Notes: generated by a model not told the origin, from the sequence alone. 64,000 bases of DNA from Gammaproteobacteria bacterium (GCA_021324305.1 JAJPJI010000024.1:25941-89940), one strand, 5' to 3'. Positions 50,271 through 60,853 are shown, counted from the first letter of the stretch. Program-made: numbers and translations.

Positions 50271-52361
50271 TTAGTGCCTGTACTCCTGGCTGCTGCTGGC
50301 CGTCCTGCTGATTGACGAAATCGTTATCAGGCCTGCGCAAAAAGTTTGTAATTGTAATACCGGGTCATTGTTCAGGCGAGATGTTTGCTCTGTGGCAAAC
50401 AGGGTCGCTTCGCCTTGATAAACAGGATGTTTCTCATCAAATTTTAACGCGCTGAGTTTGGTGTCAATGCTCGAGGCATACCGGATGATTTCATTGAAAG
50501 TCTCTGTCCAGTTTTTAGTTGCCGATATATCCGTGTTGCGGATGATTTCCAGGAATCCGCCGCAAATAAGCACAAATTTCGGAGACGTTTTCGGGGTCTC
50601 CAGCAGCGCATTGATATGGTGTTCAATCACTTTGACTACCCTCAGCAATATCGCTTCCTTGAAATGATCCATCGAGAGACCGCATTCCCTGGCGGCGGCC
50701 GGCAATTCTTCAAGCAGGCTTTCCTTGTTGTCGGCACGGCCATTAACAAGCAGGGTGATGTTTGTCAGCAGTGCATAGAGGCGCTTGACGTAAGCTCGGC
50801 AATAAAGTTCATAAAGGTTTTTATCATCGCAATGCAGGATTTTCTCAAAGGAAATGAGTTTTAGCTCCATCCATTGCAATAATCTTGGAAATTTTTGCAG
50901 CAGGTTAATTCTGTAACCGGAAAGCTTACTGATATCCTCAATCTGGATGACCCCGTTCGCTATTAATCGGGCAATATCCTTATTTAGCAGCAGGCGGCAT
51001 TGCTCTTTTGAGAAATTACAAAGAGTAATCCAGGAAATGTGCTGGTTGGCAAAATGAGCGACATACAAGTTGCTGATAAACACCTGCTTTAACTCAGGCG
51101 GCAGTTTTTTTGCCGCGGCGAATGGCAGCTTCCCTTGTCTGATTAAATTGGCGACTGGCGGCAAGATAAGTAATTTGCAGTGGTCTTCGTCAATATCGTC
51201 GAATTGATAGATATCCAGTTCCTTGTTCTTCAGCATGGGATGGAACACGGGATGCATTGCCAGGGTGCGTTCTGTATTTTTCAGGACTCTGGCCTTAATG
51301 ATGCTGCATGCGCCGCTCGCAACCAGGTCAGTGATCGCAGGATATGAAAAATTTTCCAGCGCATGAAGTGAGAACTGAAGAAAATCGTTCAATTCCAGAT
51401 TGTGAAAACGCGATTTCACGAGCCGGATGATTTCAGGATGTGCAAGTTGCCTTGCGACGCTGGGATGCAAGGTGTCAAGCTCTGAAAGCGGAATCTTGCC
51501 CTGTTTCAACTGGTCCAGATAAAACTGATCGGTCACCAGCAGTTTGACGGCATCAGAATAGGGAAATTCCGCGTCGATATCGATGTCCGGGTGCGTGTCA
51601 ACATCACGATCAGTCTGGTCTGGCGGAGGATATCCCTCGCTGCCTGATGTCAGGTTCAGATAATGGATGGCGCATTTGGCCGCATAAGTCTCGGCGATAG
51701 TGGCGGCAGTCTCTTTTAGTCTTTCGATGAAATTCTCCTCATCCTGGTCTGTTGCAAAGTCAAATTCCGAAACTTCTTCGCCAAACAGGATTTTTACCTG
51801 AAAAGCATGCTCTTGTGAGCATGTCACATTCACTTGTACATACGGCTGAAGAAACGTTTCAGTAAAGGCTGATTCGTTGTTGAATTCAGATTCATCATCG
51901 GTAATTCTGTCTAACCCTACCATGGCGGTGTAAATTTTTCCCTGGAGATTGGGCAGGGCATAAGGATGTTCACCTTCGCTGTCTTCAGGTGCCTTTTGTT
52001 TGATAAAAGGCGTAGCATGGTCAGATAATTCGCGCACAGATATCAGTATGTTCTCGGGGTTCCAGTATTTAAGCGGTCTTGTTGTCAGTGCTAGCTGATT
52101 GCTAATATGGGCGACCAGGTATTCTCTTACTTCTCCAGTCGTGACCGCTGGTCCCGACGATTCAATCGATTCAAAATAAGTGGCCGGATTTTGCAAGCAT
52201 TCACGCAGCCAATAAAAATGATTGCCTTTATCGACGGATTTTGTGAAGGCATCGTTCAGGCATTTTTCGATTTCGGAAAACTTCAGTGGATCAGTCGGAA
52301 ATTCCAGCAGGTGGTTGACGGATTCTTCAACAATACGCCTTTGTTCTCCTGATAGCGGCAT
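50271..52361 (-). CDS. Large repeat protein, paralog 1 of 3 (696 aa)
   Basis: This is the first gene of the family. GGAGAG before the ATG at 52361, and alignment with paralog 2 (MPLSGEQ/MPLNGEQ), decide this start over an in-frame ATG at 52394. Shared N-terminal segments are FYWLRECLQNPATYFESIE and AVTTGEVREYLV. A longer acidic insertion (TDRDVDTHPDIDIDAEFP) precedes the repeat array, which includes LVTDQFYLDQLKQGKIPLSE, LAHPEIIRLVKSRFHNLEL, MHPVFHPMLKNKELDIYQF, LPPVANLIRQGKLPFAAA and LLNKDIARLIANGVIQIED. The C-terminus is Ser-rich (SSISRTASSSQEYRH). There is no signal peptide or membrane helix; the function is unknown. A candidate promoter with an inverted repeat lies just upstream. Confidence 0.8.
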   Translation of the reverse strand: MPLSGEQRRIVEESVNHLLEFPTDPLKFSEIEKCLNDAFTKSVDKGNHFYWLRECLQNPATYFESIESSGPAVTTGEVREYLVAHISNQLALTTRPLKYWNPENILISVRELSDHATPFIKQKAPEDSEGEHPYALPNLQGKIYTAMVGLDRITDDESEFNNESAFTETFLQPYVQVNVTCSQEHAFQVKILFGEEVSEFDFATDQDEENFIERLKETAATIAETYAAKCAIHYLNLTSGSEGYPPPDQTDRDVDTHPDIDIDAEFPYSDAVKLLVTDQFYLDQLKQGKIPLSELDTLHPSVARQLAHPEIIRLVKSRFHNLELNDFLQFSLHALENFSYPAITDLVASGACSIIKARVLKNTERTLAMHPVFHPMLKNKELDIYQFDDIDEDHCKLLILPPVANLIRQGKLPFAAAKKLPPELKQVFISNLYVAHFANQHISWITLCNFSKEQCRLLLNKDIARLIANGVIQIEDISKLSGYRINLLQKFPRLLQWMELKLISFEKILHCDDKNLYELYCRAYVKRLYALLTNITLLVNGRADNKESLLEELPAAARECGLSMDHFKEAILLRVVKVIEHHINALLETPKTSPKFVLICGGFLEIIRNTDISATKNWTETFNEIIRYASSIDTKLSALKFDEKHPVYQGEATLFATEQTSRLNNDPVLQLQTFCAGLITISSISRTASSSQEYRH

Positions 52362-52389
52362 TTTTCTCTCCATGACTAATTTATCTCCG

Positions 52390-52424
52390 ATCATAATGGA
52401 TACAGCCTTAAGATATTCTTAAGG
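52390..52424 (-). promoter_or_regulatory. Candidate promoter/operator of the paralog operon
   Basis: On the minus strand TATGAT (52395-52390) fits a -10 box. The -35 position falls inside the inverted repeat CCTTAAG-ATATT-CTTAAGG (52406-52424), a possible operator. The ATG of paralog 1 is 28 bases from the -10. Sequence inference only. Confidence 0.35.
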
Positions 52425-52678
52425 GTCATTTGATTGCGAATTGCGCATGCTGCCCTGCTTACCCATGATTGCTGCGTTTCCAGATATCACCGCATCAGGG
52501 TGGACTTATATTGATCAATTGTGTCGGTGCTTACGGTTCTTCAGGTATGTCTGATGCCCGTTCCCTCTTCAGTTTTCGATGTTGAAACGCTATACTCCAT
52601 TTCCTCTGACAGGTACGCGCTAACTGCATGGCTTGTTTTTCGCGCTAGCCCAATTTAAATACCTCAAAGGAAGACCTC
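52425..52678 (+). other. Upstream region of gcvT, no riboswitch seen
   Basis: The rest of the 317-base gap before gcvT was read for a glycine riboswitch. The conserved blocks (GGAGAG, and a CGCCGAAG-type P3 core followed by CTCTCAGGCAAAAGGAC) are not present. An AAAGGAAG ribosome-binding site lies at 52667-52674. Nothing else could be supported. Confidence 0.5.
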
Positions 52679-53761
52679 GTGGCCAAACGAACACCGTTTT
52701 ATGATTTGCATGTGCAAGCCAACGCGAAAATTGTCGACTTCGCAGGCTGGGACATGCCCCTTCACTATGGTTCTCAAATTCAGGAACATCATCAGGTAAG
52801 ACAGCATGCTGGCATGTTCGATGTATCGCATATGGGCGTTGTTGATTTGCATGGCACGGATGCGGGACCTTATTTGCGTCGACTGGTGGCAAATAATGTC
52901 GACCGTTTGATGGATGGCAAGGCCTTGTACACCTGCATGTTAAATGAAAATGGCGGTGTAATTGACGATTTGATTGTTTACAAGGTGGCAGATGATTTTT
53001 ACCGCGTCGTTATCAACGCTGGCACCCGTGAAAAAGATATTGCCTGGATGAAATTGCAGTCCGAATCTTTTGACGTGAGCCTGACGGAACGAACTGATCT
53101 CGCAATGCTCGCGATACAGGGACCGGAAGCCAGGGAAAAAATCACCCGGATTTTGCCAGCCGCGCAGGCTGAAGCGGCCATCGCCCTCAAACCGTTCACT
53201 TTTGCTGTATTTGGAGACTGGTTTGTCGCGCGCACGGGATATACCGGCGAAGATGGATATGAAATTATTTTTCCCGCTACAGATACAGCCAGATTATGGT
53301 CAGCTTGTCTCAATGCTGGCGTGGTCCCATGTGGTCTGGGTGCGCGTGATACCTTGCGCCTGGAAGCAGGGCTCAATCTTTATGGTTCTGATATGGATGA
53401 GACGGTGACTCCGCTTGAGTCCAATCTTTCATGGACTGTGATCATGGATCCTGCAGACCGGGTTTTCATTGGCCGCGAAGCGCTGGAAAAGCAAAAGCAA
53501 CAGGGTGTCAAGCGCCGGTTGGTCGGGTTGGTACTGGATGGGCCTGGCGTCATACGCAACCACCAGAAAGTAATTGTAGCGGGCGATGGTGTTGGTGAAG
53601 TCACAAGTGGTGGCTATTCTCCGACATTGGAAAAAAGCATTGCCCTCGCACGTGTGCCTGTTGATATCGGCGCGCAATGTTTTGTTGAGATACGTAATAA
53701 ACAGATTCCTGCGCAAGTCATCAAGCCGCCGTTTGTGCGCAACGGCAAGAAAGTATTTTAG
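52679..53761 (+). CDS. gcvT: Aminomethyltransferase (glycine cleavage T protein)
   Basis: This enzyme transfers the aminomethyl group from lipoyl-GcvH to tetrahydrofolate. It starts with GTG at 52679 behind AAAGGAAG and is 360 aa. Motifs present are [64 protein letters not shown] and [17 protein letters not shown]. It is the first gene of gcvT-gcvH-gcvPA-gcvPB. Confidence 0.97.
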   Translation: MAKRTPFYDLHVQANAKIVDFAGWDMPLHYGSQIQEHHQVRQHAGMFDVSHMGVVDLHGTDAGPYLRRLVANNVDRLMDGKALYTCMLNENGGVIDDLIVYKVADDFYRVVINAGTREKDIAWMKLQSESFDVSLTERTDLAMLAIQGPEAREKITRILPAAQAEAAIALKPFTFAVFGDWFVARTGYTGEDGYEIIFPATDTARLWSACLNAGVVPCGLGARDTLRLEAGLNLYGSDMDETVTPLESNLSWTVIMDPADRVFIGREALEKQKQQGVKRRLVGLVLDGPGVIRNHQKVIVAGDGVGEVTSGGYSPTLEKSIALARVPVDIGAQCFVEIRNKQIPAQVIKPPFVRNGKKVF

Positions 53762-53771
53762 GAGTAGCTAT

Positions 53772-54161
53772 ATGAGTAATATACCGCAAAAATTGCAATA
53801 TACAAAAACCCACGAATGGATCAGACAGGATGATGAGTTGCTGACCATAGGCATTACTGATCATGCGCAGACAATGTTGGGTGATCTGGTCTATGTGGAA
53901 CTGCCGGAAATCGAGTCCAGTTTTGATGGCGGCCAGGAATGCGCTGTAGTCGAATCAGTGAAAGCTGCTGCGGATATTTATTGTCCGGTACCAGGTGAAG
54001 TGGTCGAAGTAAATGACGCGGTGATTGAAAATCCACAACTGATTAATCAGGATCCATACGGCAAGGGCTGGTTGATTCGTGTGCGGCCGCATGATCAGAA
54101 AGGATCCGGGTTACTCAATGCAGATGAGTATTCAAAAGTAGTCGCTTCCGAAGCGCATTAA
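53772..54161 (+). CDS. gcvH: Glycine cleavage system H protein
   Basis: This is the lipoyl carrier protein of the glycine cleavage system, 129 aa from the ATG at 53772, with GGAG (53761-53764) before it. The lipoylated lysine is in VVESVKAAADIY, and KTHEWIRQDD and NPYG-type INQDPYGKGWLIR complete the family pattern. The gene follows gcvT after 10 bases. Confidence 0.97.
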   Translation: MSNIPQKLQYTKTHEWIRQDDELLTIGITDHAQTMLGDLVYVELPEIESSFDGGQECAVVESVKAAADIYCPVPGEVVEVNDAVIENPQLINQDPYGKGWLIRVRPHDQKGSGLLNADEYSKVVASEAH

Positions 54162-54190
54162 TACAACATGACAGATTCTGAGGTTCAGGC

Positions 54191-55573
54191 ATGCCGTTTA
54201 TTCCGCACACAGAACAAGATGTAAAGGAGATGCTGGAAACGATAGGGATTCGTAAACTGGACAGTCTTTTCGATGAAATTCCCGAATCATTACGCCATGC
54301 ATCACTTGAGGGCGTTCCACCCGGTATTTCAGAAATGGAATTGGGCCGCCTCATGCGCGAGCGGGCGCAGAAAGATGGCAATATGCTTTGCTTTATCGGC
54401 GCGGGCGCGTATGAGCATCACATACCTGCTGCTGTTTGGGAAGTTGCCACGCGTGGAGAATTTTATACGGCCTATACCCCTTATCAGGCGGAAGCCAGCC
54501 AGGGTTCATTGCAGCTCATTTACGAATATCAAACAATGATGGCGAGCCTCATGTCCCTCGAGGTATCGAACGCATCACTTTACGATGGCGCATCCGCCCT
54601 GGCGGAAGCGATTTTGATGGCAATCCGGCTGGACAGCAAAAAACATAAAACCAGTGTACTCATGCCGCGCTCCCTGCATCCTCATTATCGGGACACCGCC
54701 AAAGCTATTATCAGGCAGAAGCATGACAAGATTATCGATGTGCCTTATCTCAAGGACACAGGAAAAGTCGATTTTGCAGCCTTGCAAAAATTAATGAATG
54801 ACGATGTGGCGGCTCTGGTCATACCACAACCCAATTTCTTTGGCGTGCTGGAAGATGTTGACCAGTTAACTGATTGGGCGCGTGAACAGGGAATATTTTC
54901 CATCGCTGTAGTCAATCCAATGGCAATGTCACTGTTAAAACCACCGGGTCAGTGGGGGAAGGAAGGGGTGGATATCGCTTGCGGTGAAGGCCAGCCATTA
55001 GGCATTCCGCTTGCGTCAGGCGGTCCTTATTATGGATTTTTGTGCACCAGAAAATCGCATGTGCGGCAAATGCCAGGACGCATTGTCGGGCGTACAGTCG
55101 ATATGGACGGCAAGCCAGGCTATGTATTGACGCTTCAGGCACGTGAACAGCATATTCGCCGCGCCAAGGCGACCTCGAATATTTGCACTAACCAGGGCTT
55201 GATGGTGACGGCTTCCACAATATATATGAGTCTCATGGGTCCGCAGGGATTACGCCATGTTGCTGCTCTTTGCCATCAGCGTGCCCGGGAAATGAAAATG
55301 GAGCTCACCAGTATCCCTGGCGTGGAAGCTGTCTTTACCGCGCCGTTTTTCCATGAAATCGTGGTAAAAATCAACAAGCCGGCAGATCAAATGCTGCGTG
55401 AATTGGCCAGGCGTCATATCCAGGGCGGATACGCACTCAAGGAAATCTATCCTGAGCTTGGCGACTGCCTGCTGATCTGTGCGACCGAAACCAAAACCAC
55501 AGAAGACATAAAATTACTTGCACATCATTTACGTGATGTTCTTGAGGGGAGGAAGCTCGCATGTCCGGCTTAA
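54191..55573 (+). CDS. gcvPA: Glycine dehydrogenase (decarboxylating) subunit 1
   Basis: This is the alpha subunit of the split P protein, which decarboxylates glycine with pyridoxal phosphate. The 460-aa protein has [60 protein letters not shown] and the C-terminal [20 protein letters not shown]. The PLP lysine is in the partner subunit. It overlaps gcvPB by 13 bases, indicating coupled, equimolar translation. Confidence 0.97.
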   Translation: MPFIPHTEQDVKEMLETIGIRKLDSLFDEIPESLRHASLEGVPPGISEMELGRLMRERAQKDGNMLCFIGAGAYEHHIPAAVWEVATRGEFYTAYTPYQAEASQGSLQLIYEYQTMMASLMSLEVSNASLYDGASALAEAILMAIRLDSKKHKTSVLMPRSLHPHYRDTAKAIIRQKHDKIIDVPYLKDTGKVDFAALQKLMNDDVAALVIPQPNFFGVLEDVDQLTDWAREQGIFSIAVVNPMAMSLLKPPGQWGKEGVDIACGEGQPLGIPLASGGPYYGFLCTRKSHVRQMPGRIVGRTVDMDGKPGYVLTLQAREQHIRRAKATSNICTNQGLMVTASTIYMSLMGPQGLRHVAALCHQRAREMKMELTSIPGVEAVFTAPFFHEIVVKINKPADQMLRELARRHIQGGYALKEIYPELGDCLLICATETKTTEDIKLLAHHLRDVLEGRKLACPA

Positions 55574-57021
55574 TTTTTGAAAAATCACGCACAGGCCGTT
55601 TTGCCAAGGCGCAATGGCCGACACAGAAACTGGATGCATGTGATGATATTCCAGCCTCATTATTGCGAACAGACCGTCCGAATTTACCGGAAACGTCTGA
55701 ACTGCAGGTAGTGCGTCATTATACCAATCTTTCCAAGAAAAATTTTTCCATTGATACACATTTTTACCCGCTCGGCTCCTGCACGATGAAATATAATCCG
55801 CGCGGAGTGAATCGGCTGGCTTTTCTCGACGGATTCATCCAGCACCATCCATTGTCTCTTGAAGAAAACAGCCAGGGATTCATGGCTTGTGCCTATGAAT
55901 TACAGGAAATCCTGAAATCAGTGACTGGAATGAAAGGCGCTGCTCTTTCCCCTATGGCGGGAGCGCAAGGTGAATTTGCTGGCGTGGCCATGATTCATGC
56001 TTATCATCTCGCGCGCAATGATCTCGAGCGCGACGAAATCCTGGTTCCTGACGCGGCGCACGGCACCAATCCGGCCTCCGCGGTGCAATGCGGCTACAAG
56101 GTCCGTGAAATTCCAACCGGTCCGGATGGCAATGTGGATATCGAAGCATTAAAAGCAGCCGTAGGTCCAAAGACCGCTGGTATCATGCTGACTAACCCAT
56201 CCACGCTTGGCGTTTTTGAAGAAAAAATCCAGGAGATAGCCAAAATCATTCATCAGGCTGGTGGTTTGCTTTATTATGACGGCGCCAATTTTAATGCCAT
56301 TTTGGGCAAGGTTCGTCCTGGTGATATGGGTTTTGACGTTGTGCACCTGAATTTACACAAGACATTTGCGACCCCGCATGGCGGCGGCGGTCCGGGCAGC
56401 GGTCCGGTTGTTGCGAATGAACGTTTGCTCCCTTATCTGCCCATACCGCGTGTTGCAAAAGAAGGCGACACCTATCGCTGGCTGACAGAAAAAGATTGTC
56501 CTCAAACCATTGGGCGTTTATCCGCTTTCATGGGTAACGCAGGGATTATCCTGCGTGCCTATTTGTACGCCCGGCTGCTTGGCAAGGAAGGGCTGCAGCG
56601 CGTTTCTGAATACGCGACACTCAATGCCAATTATCTGCTTGCGCGCTTGAAGGCAGCAGGATTTACCGCAGCTTATCCAGAGCGCCGCGCCAGCCATGAA
56701 TTCATCATCACGATGAAAAATGAAGCCAGGACACTGCATATCACAGCGCTTGATGTGGCGAAGCGCTTGTTGGATTATGGGTTTCATGCGCCAACCATGT
56801 ATTTCCCATTGCTTGTCCCCGAATGCCTGCTGATTGAGCCAACCGAAACAGAAACCAAGGAAGTGCTGGATGCGTTTGCTGATGCGCTTATCCAGATTAT
56901 TGAAGAAGCGAAGAAAGACCCCGGTCTTCTGAAAAATGCGCCGCATACGCTTCCTGTCCGTCGTCTGGATGATGTGAAAGCCGCACGGGAACTGGATCTG
57001 GTATACAAGGCCGCGGAGTGA
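55561..57021 (+). CDS. gcvPB: Glycine dehydrogenase (decarboxylating) subunit 2
   Basis: This is the beta subunit of the split glycine decarboxylase, 486 aa. It contains [50 protein letters not shown] and the PLP-binding lysine in [22 protein letters not shown] protein split in two is common outside enterobacteria. A 10-bp hairpin follows the gene. Confidence 0.97.
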   Translation: MSGLIFEKSRTGRFAKAQWPTQKLDACDDIPASLLRTDRPNLPETSELQVVRHYTNLSKKNFSIDTHFYPLGSCTMKYNPRGVNRLAFLDGFIQHHPLSLEENSQGFMACAYELQEILKSVTGMKGAALSPMAGAQGEFAGVAMIHAYHLARNDLERDEILVPDAAHGTNPASAVQCGYKVREIPTGPDGNVDIEALKAAVGPKTAGIMLTNPSTLGVFEEKIQEIAKIIHQAGGLLYYDGANFNAILGKVRPGDMGFDVVHLNLHKTFATPHGGGGPGSGPVVANERLLPYLPIPRVAKEGDTYRWLTEKDCPQTIGRLSAFMGNAGIILRAYLYARLLGKEGLQRVSEYATLNANYLLARLKAAGFTAAYPERRASHEFIITMKNEARTLHITALDVAKRLLDYGFHAPTMYFPLLVPECLLIEPTETETKEVLDAFADALIQIIEEAKKDPGLLKNAPHTLPVRRLDDVKAARELDLVYKAAE

Positions 57022-57033
57022 TTTATTACGATG

Positions 57034-57061
57034 CCTGGATGTCGGATAGTTGACATCCAGG
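57034..57061. terminator. 10-bp stem-loop after gcvPB
   Basis: CCTGGATGTC (57034-57043) pairs perfectly with GACATCCAGG (57052-57061) around an 8-base loop, 12 bases after the gcvPB stop and 15 from the stop of a convergent gene. No U-tract follows on either strand. Confidence 0.5.
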
Positions 57062-57076
57062 ATTCGGCGTTTCAGG

Positions 57077-57400
57077 TCAGATCATTTTATTGTTTTGCTG
57101 CTGTGTGGACGATATCGCCAGTATTTTATTGCTGGTAAAGCGTTCATTAATGATGCCAAGCGCCAGAGAGGTGTTTTGCAAAACCTCAAAATTGATGCAT
57201 CCTGGCGTGCTAAAATTGATGACCGGTTCCTTCATCCCGAAATCAATTTTTTCCTTTCTGGCGGTTTCCTTGAGCGCAGACAGGATAAGGTGACCATTCA
57301 CATAGTCGCCAAATTCTTGTAATGGATAATCTTTTATCTTGATTCGATCGTCTTCAACGGTAATTAAGGTCATGCAGCGACTGGTACGTTTTATCATCAT
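57077..57400 (-). CDS. Hypothetical protein (107 aa)
   Basis: A GAGGAG ribosome-binding site (57407-57412) supports the ATG at 57400 (MMIKRTSRCMTLITVEDD); in-frame ATGs at 57430 and 57427 are alternatives. The protein is soluble, with an N-terminal strand region (CMTLITVEDDRIKIKDYPL) and no membrane segment, signal peptide or recognised domain. It lies alone between gcvPB and gloB. Confidence 0.55.
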   Translation of the reverse strand: MMIKRTSRCMTLITVEDDRIKIKDYPLQEFGDYVNGHLILSALKETARKEKIDFGMKEPVINFSTPGCINFEVLQNTSLALGIINERFTSNKILAISSTQQQNNKMI

Positions 57401-57503
57401 AATATGCTCCTCGATTCTTGCTGCCATCATATTTTCTGATCAGGCCATATTCAATAGCCAGAAATGGATAGACAAATTCCCGCCAAAATTTTCTGCGCTG
57501 ATC

Positions 57504-58298
57504 TTATTGAAAATTATCTTTCCATTTGCGCAGCCAGGTAAAAACAGAAACAGGATCGCGCAAATACTGGTACGCGAATTTCTCCACATTGGCTATGAGT
57601 TCTGGTGAATCACAGCGTAAAAATGGATTTGTTTCCTTTTCTTCCAATAGTGTCGATGGCAGAGAGGGCAAGCTTTTATTGCGCAGCTCTGATACGCGCG
57701 TCTTGCGTTCATGGATTTTTGGGTTGCCAGGTTCAACAATTTCGGCAAAGCGCAGATTATCGAACGTATATTCATGCCCGCAATAAATGTTTGTATCATC
57801 CGGAAGCGCGGCAAGTTTTTGCAGGGATGCAAACATCTGTTCGGGTGTGCCTTCAAAGATTCTTCCGCAGCCGGCAGCAAACAAGGTATCGCCGCAAAAT
57901 AACATGCCTGGCGCATAATAAGCGACATGGCCTTTCGTATGCCCGGGTATACCTAGTACCTGTATGTTGAGTGGGATGCCTGGAATACATAATTCAGACT
58001 CGGGGGCTGCCAAGGCTGTCATATGCGGGATTTTTTCAATTGTGGGTGCGTAGACAGGCACATCAAAATACTGGATCAACTCACCTATGCCATTAATATG
58101 ATCCCAATGATGGTGTGTTGCGAGGATGGCGATCAGGGACAGATTATTGGAGGTAATAAAGTTGATAACGGGCGCCGCTTCACCAGGATCAACAATCATT
58201 GCTGACATTTGCAATGTGTTGACGATGACCCAGATGTAATTGTCTTTTAATGCCTTGACAGGATAAATTCTGAATTGATTATTGATGTTCATTTGCAT
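57504..58298 (-). CDS. gloB: Hydroxyacylglutathione hydrolase (glyoxalase II)
   Basis: This metallo-beta-lactamase-fold enzyme hydrolyses S-lactoylglutathione in methylglyoxal detoxification. The 264-aa protein has the metal motif LATHHHWDHINGI, GHTKGHVAYY, CGDTLFAAGCGR and the C-terminal glutathione-binding region with YCGHEYTFDNLRFA. An in-frame ATG at 58292 is an alternative start. Confidence 0.96.
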   Translation of the reverse strand: MQMNINNQFRIYPVKALKDNYIWVIVNTLQMSAMIVDPGEAAPVINFITSNNLSLIAILATHHHWDHINGIGELIQYFDVPVYAPTIEKIPHMTALAAPESELCIPGIPLNIQVLGIPGHTKGHVAYYAPGMLFCGDTLFAAGCGRIFEGTPEQMFASLQKLAALPDDTNIYCGHEYTFDNLRFAEIVEPGNPKIHERKTRVSELRNKSLPSLPSTLLEEKETNPFLRCDSPELIANVEKFAYQYLRDPVSVFTWLRKWKDNFQ

Positions 58299-58403
58299 AC
58301 TCGTTACAGCCTGACAAAGCAGGCAAACAATCCGGGAAGTTCACTCAACTATAATGACAGGCATTTTTGCATATCGCCATAGCAGGCTGTCTGGATTGCC
58401 GCG

Positions 58404-58506
58404 TATCCCAGGCCTCGAGTCAACTTATGCACTTGCCTGAAGAAAAGCACAACCTCTGAACAGGATATCATTCATCAACAAATTACCTAACCGGTACAGC
58501 GATGAC
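58404..58506. repeat. Diverged copy of the 46-kb inverted-repeat element
   Basis: TATCCCAGGCCTCGAG and ATTCATCAACAAATTACCTA match, with a few changes, two parts of the arm region of the 46023-46318 element in the same relative order, but with a shorter middle. It lies in the 331-base gap between gloB and the antiporter gene, which otherwise holds no gene that I can see. Confidence 0.65.
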
Positions 58507-58629
58507 AATGCTCCAGGCTGCATTGTCTGTTGTGATGGTAGAGGCATGGCGTTGAAGGTATTATATCTAGTATTCATCATCCCGGAATTTATCTGTTACG
58601 GTTCAATGTCAACTCAGGAGGGCCAAAAT

Positions 58630-60843
58630 ATGCACGAACTAGCCCCTCTCGTTTATGATCTTGCTATCATGCTGGGTCTTGCCGGGATTGTTGTTCTCTT
58701 GTTTCAGCGCATTCACCAGCCTGTTGTCCTCGGGTACCTGGTTGCAGGGATGATTGTCGGTCCTCATACGCCCCCTCATGCGCTTGTGAATGATATCGCG
58801 AACATTCAGATTCTTTCCGAGCTGGGCGTGATCTTTTTAATGTTTTCATTGGGTCTCGAATTCAGTTTCCGGAAATTAACCAGGGTTGGTTTTTCCGCAT
58901 CGTTCACAGGATTGTTTGAAGTATTATTGATGATAGGCATTGGATACGGTGCCGGACGTTTGCTGGGATGGTCGCAGTATGATGCTCTTTTTCTGGGGGC
59001 GGCACTTTCAATTTCATCAACGACCATTATCATCAAGGCGATCGATGAACTGGGTTTGAAAACCAAACGCTTTGCAGAACTGATTTTTGGCGTGTTGATC
59101 GTTGAAGATTTGCTGGCTATCTTGCTGCTGGTGGCACTTTCAACTATTGTGGCAACCAGGAATATTCTTTCGCTTGGCATGATAACAGCCAGTTTGAAAT
59201 TGGTGCTGGTCGTGGGTGCCTGGTTTTTATTCGGATATTTTTTGGTGCCGCCGATTTTTCGGAAAATTGCGCGCTATATCAGTCAGGAGACGCTGACCAT
59301 CATATCGGTGGCATTGTGTCTGTCACTGGTATGTGTGGCGGCCAAATTTCATTATTCATCTGCGCTGGGCGCGTTTATCATGGGGTCAGTGCTTGCTGAA
59401 ACCGTGCTGGTCCATCGCATAGAAGAATTAATCCAGCCTATCCGTGACATTTTTGCCGCCGTGTTTTTTATCTCAGTTGGCATGTTGATTGATCCGGCGG
59501 TGATTTTGCATAACTGGCCCGTTGTGATATTTATTTCACTGGTCACTATTATTGGCAAGACCATTACCACGAGTCTGGCCGCATTCGCGACTGGACAAAG
59601 CTTAAATACATCGGTTCGTGTCGGCTTCAGCATGGCGCAAATCGGCGAATTTTCATTCATCATTGTTGCAATGGGCATGTCGTTGCAAGTCACCGGCGAC
59701 AAGCTTTATCCTCTTGTGGTTGCGGTTTCTGGTATCACAACATTCACCACGCCGTACCTGATTCGTCTGTCAGGCTGGATTACTGCTGCATTATCGGCAT
59801 ACTTGCCCGATCGAACCAAATATTTTATTGAAAGCTATTCGGCATGGGTATACAGAACACAAACGTCATCGCGTAAAAATTCGCTGCTGGGCAAGGTAAC
59901 CATTCGGCTTTTCATCAATGGCATTATTGTCGCGATTGTTTTTTCAATCATGCATTATGCTGGTTATCGCGGTCTGGTCATTTTTTCCAAACAGTCAGGA
60001 TATTCAAATCTGGTGCTATTGCTGCTCTCACTGGCTGTTTCCTCGCCTTTTATCTGGGGAATGCTGTTTTCGTATAAAAAGGCAAGGTTACCCGAGTATA
60101 CTAAGGCATCGCTTAATCCGGCCGTATTCATGATATGGCTGGTGACACTCACTGAAATTTCAACTTTAAGCATCGTCTACTTTCATACCTGGATCACAAC
60201 ACTTATTTTTATGGGGATGGCGGTCATATTTTTTATCGTGGCTTACAGGCATCTTGAACGCTCCTATCACTGGTTTGAACAGCAGTTGCTCGGTAACCTC
60301 AAGACTCAGGGTATCCAGGACAAAGCAAGGTATGAAGAACTTGCTCCCTGGGATTCCCATCTGGTTGAAATTGAGGTGGGCGACAGATCGCCATTTATTG
60401 GCAAATCCCTGGGGGAATGCCGGATTCGCCAGGATTATGGAATCAATATTGTTGCCATTAGTCATGGTGCGAGAGTGATTCCCGCGCCGCGCGGAGATGA
60501 AAAAATCATTTCGCATGATAAATTGATTGTGCTCGGAAATGACAGTCAAATTGATCAATTCAGAAAGCAGGTCGAGATCGTTGCGGGAACAAGCGAGTCC
60601 GCCAGTTTTCTGGAGAATTTTGTATTGAAACCATTTCTTGTTGAGGCAGGCCACGTTATCAATGGGAAATCAATTCGCAATTCGAGAATACGTGAGAAAG
60701 TGAATGGCATGGTCGTTGGCCTGGAAAGAGGGAATGTGCGCATTCTCAATCCTGATCCAGACATGGTTTTGCAAGTCGATGATTTGTTATTGCTGGTGGG
60801 TGAAACGGAAAAGATCCAGCATCTGGATCTCGAAATGATGTAA
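58630..60843 (+). CDS. CPA2 cation:proton antiporter with two TrkA-C domains
   Basis: This inner-membrane KefB/YbaL-type antiporter starts at the ATG at 58630, since AGGAGG at 58617-58622 gives ideal spacing; it is 737 aa. About 12-13 helices form the Na+/H+ exchanger domain (LAGIVVLLFQRIHQPVVLGY, LMFSLGLEFSFRKL, LGAALSISSTTIII, FISVGMLIDPAVIL). After residue ~560 come two cytoplasmic TrkA-C (RCK_C) domains (VEIEVGDRSPFIGKSLGECR and LVEAGHVINGKSIRNSRI), but no NAD-binding TrkA-N domain. It is 10 bases from the next antiporter gene; the two are surely cotranscribed. Confidence 0.93.
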   Translation: MHELAPLVYDLAIMLGLAGIVVLLFQRIHQPVVLGYLVAGMIVGPHTPPHALVNDIANIQILSELGVIFLMFSLGLEFSFRKLTRVGFSASFTGLFEVLLMIGIGYGAGRLLGWSQYDALFLGAALSISSTTIIIKAIDELGLKTKRFAELIFGVLIVEDLLAILLLVALSTIVATRNILSLGMITASLKLVLVVGAWFLFGYFLVPPIFRKIARYISQETLTIISVALCLSLVCVAAKFHYSSALGAFIMGSVLAETVLVHRIEELIQPIRDIFAAVFFISVGMLIDPAVILHNWPVVIFISLVTIIGKTITTSLAAFATGQSLNTSVRVGFSMAQIGEFSFIIVAMGMSLQVTGDKLYPLVVAVSGITTFTTPYLIRLSGWITAALSAYLPDRTKYFIESYSAWVYRTQTSSRKNSLLGKVTIRLFINGIIVAIVFSIMHYAGYRGLVIFSKQSGYSNLVLLLLSLAVSSPFIWGMLFSYKKARLPEYTKASLNPAVFMIWLVTLTEISTLSIVYFHTWITTLIFMGMAVIFFIVAYRHLERSYHWFEQQLLGNLKTQGIQDKARYEELAPWDSHLVEIEVGDRSPFIGKSLGECRIRQDYGINIVAISHGARVIPAPRGDEKIISHDKLIVLGNDSQIDQFRKQVEIVAGTSESASFLENFVLKPFLVEAGHVINGKSIRNSRIREKVNGMVVGLERGNVRILNPDPDMVLQVDDLLLLVGETEKIQHLDLEMM

Positions 60844-60853
60844 CGGAGAAGTT

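Noticed and set aside
52425..52678. Glycine riboswitch upstream of gcvT
   Set aside because: The conserved core blocks of the glycine aptamer are absent; only a ribosome-binding site is recognisable.
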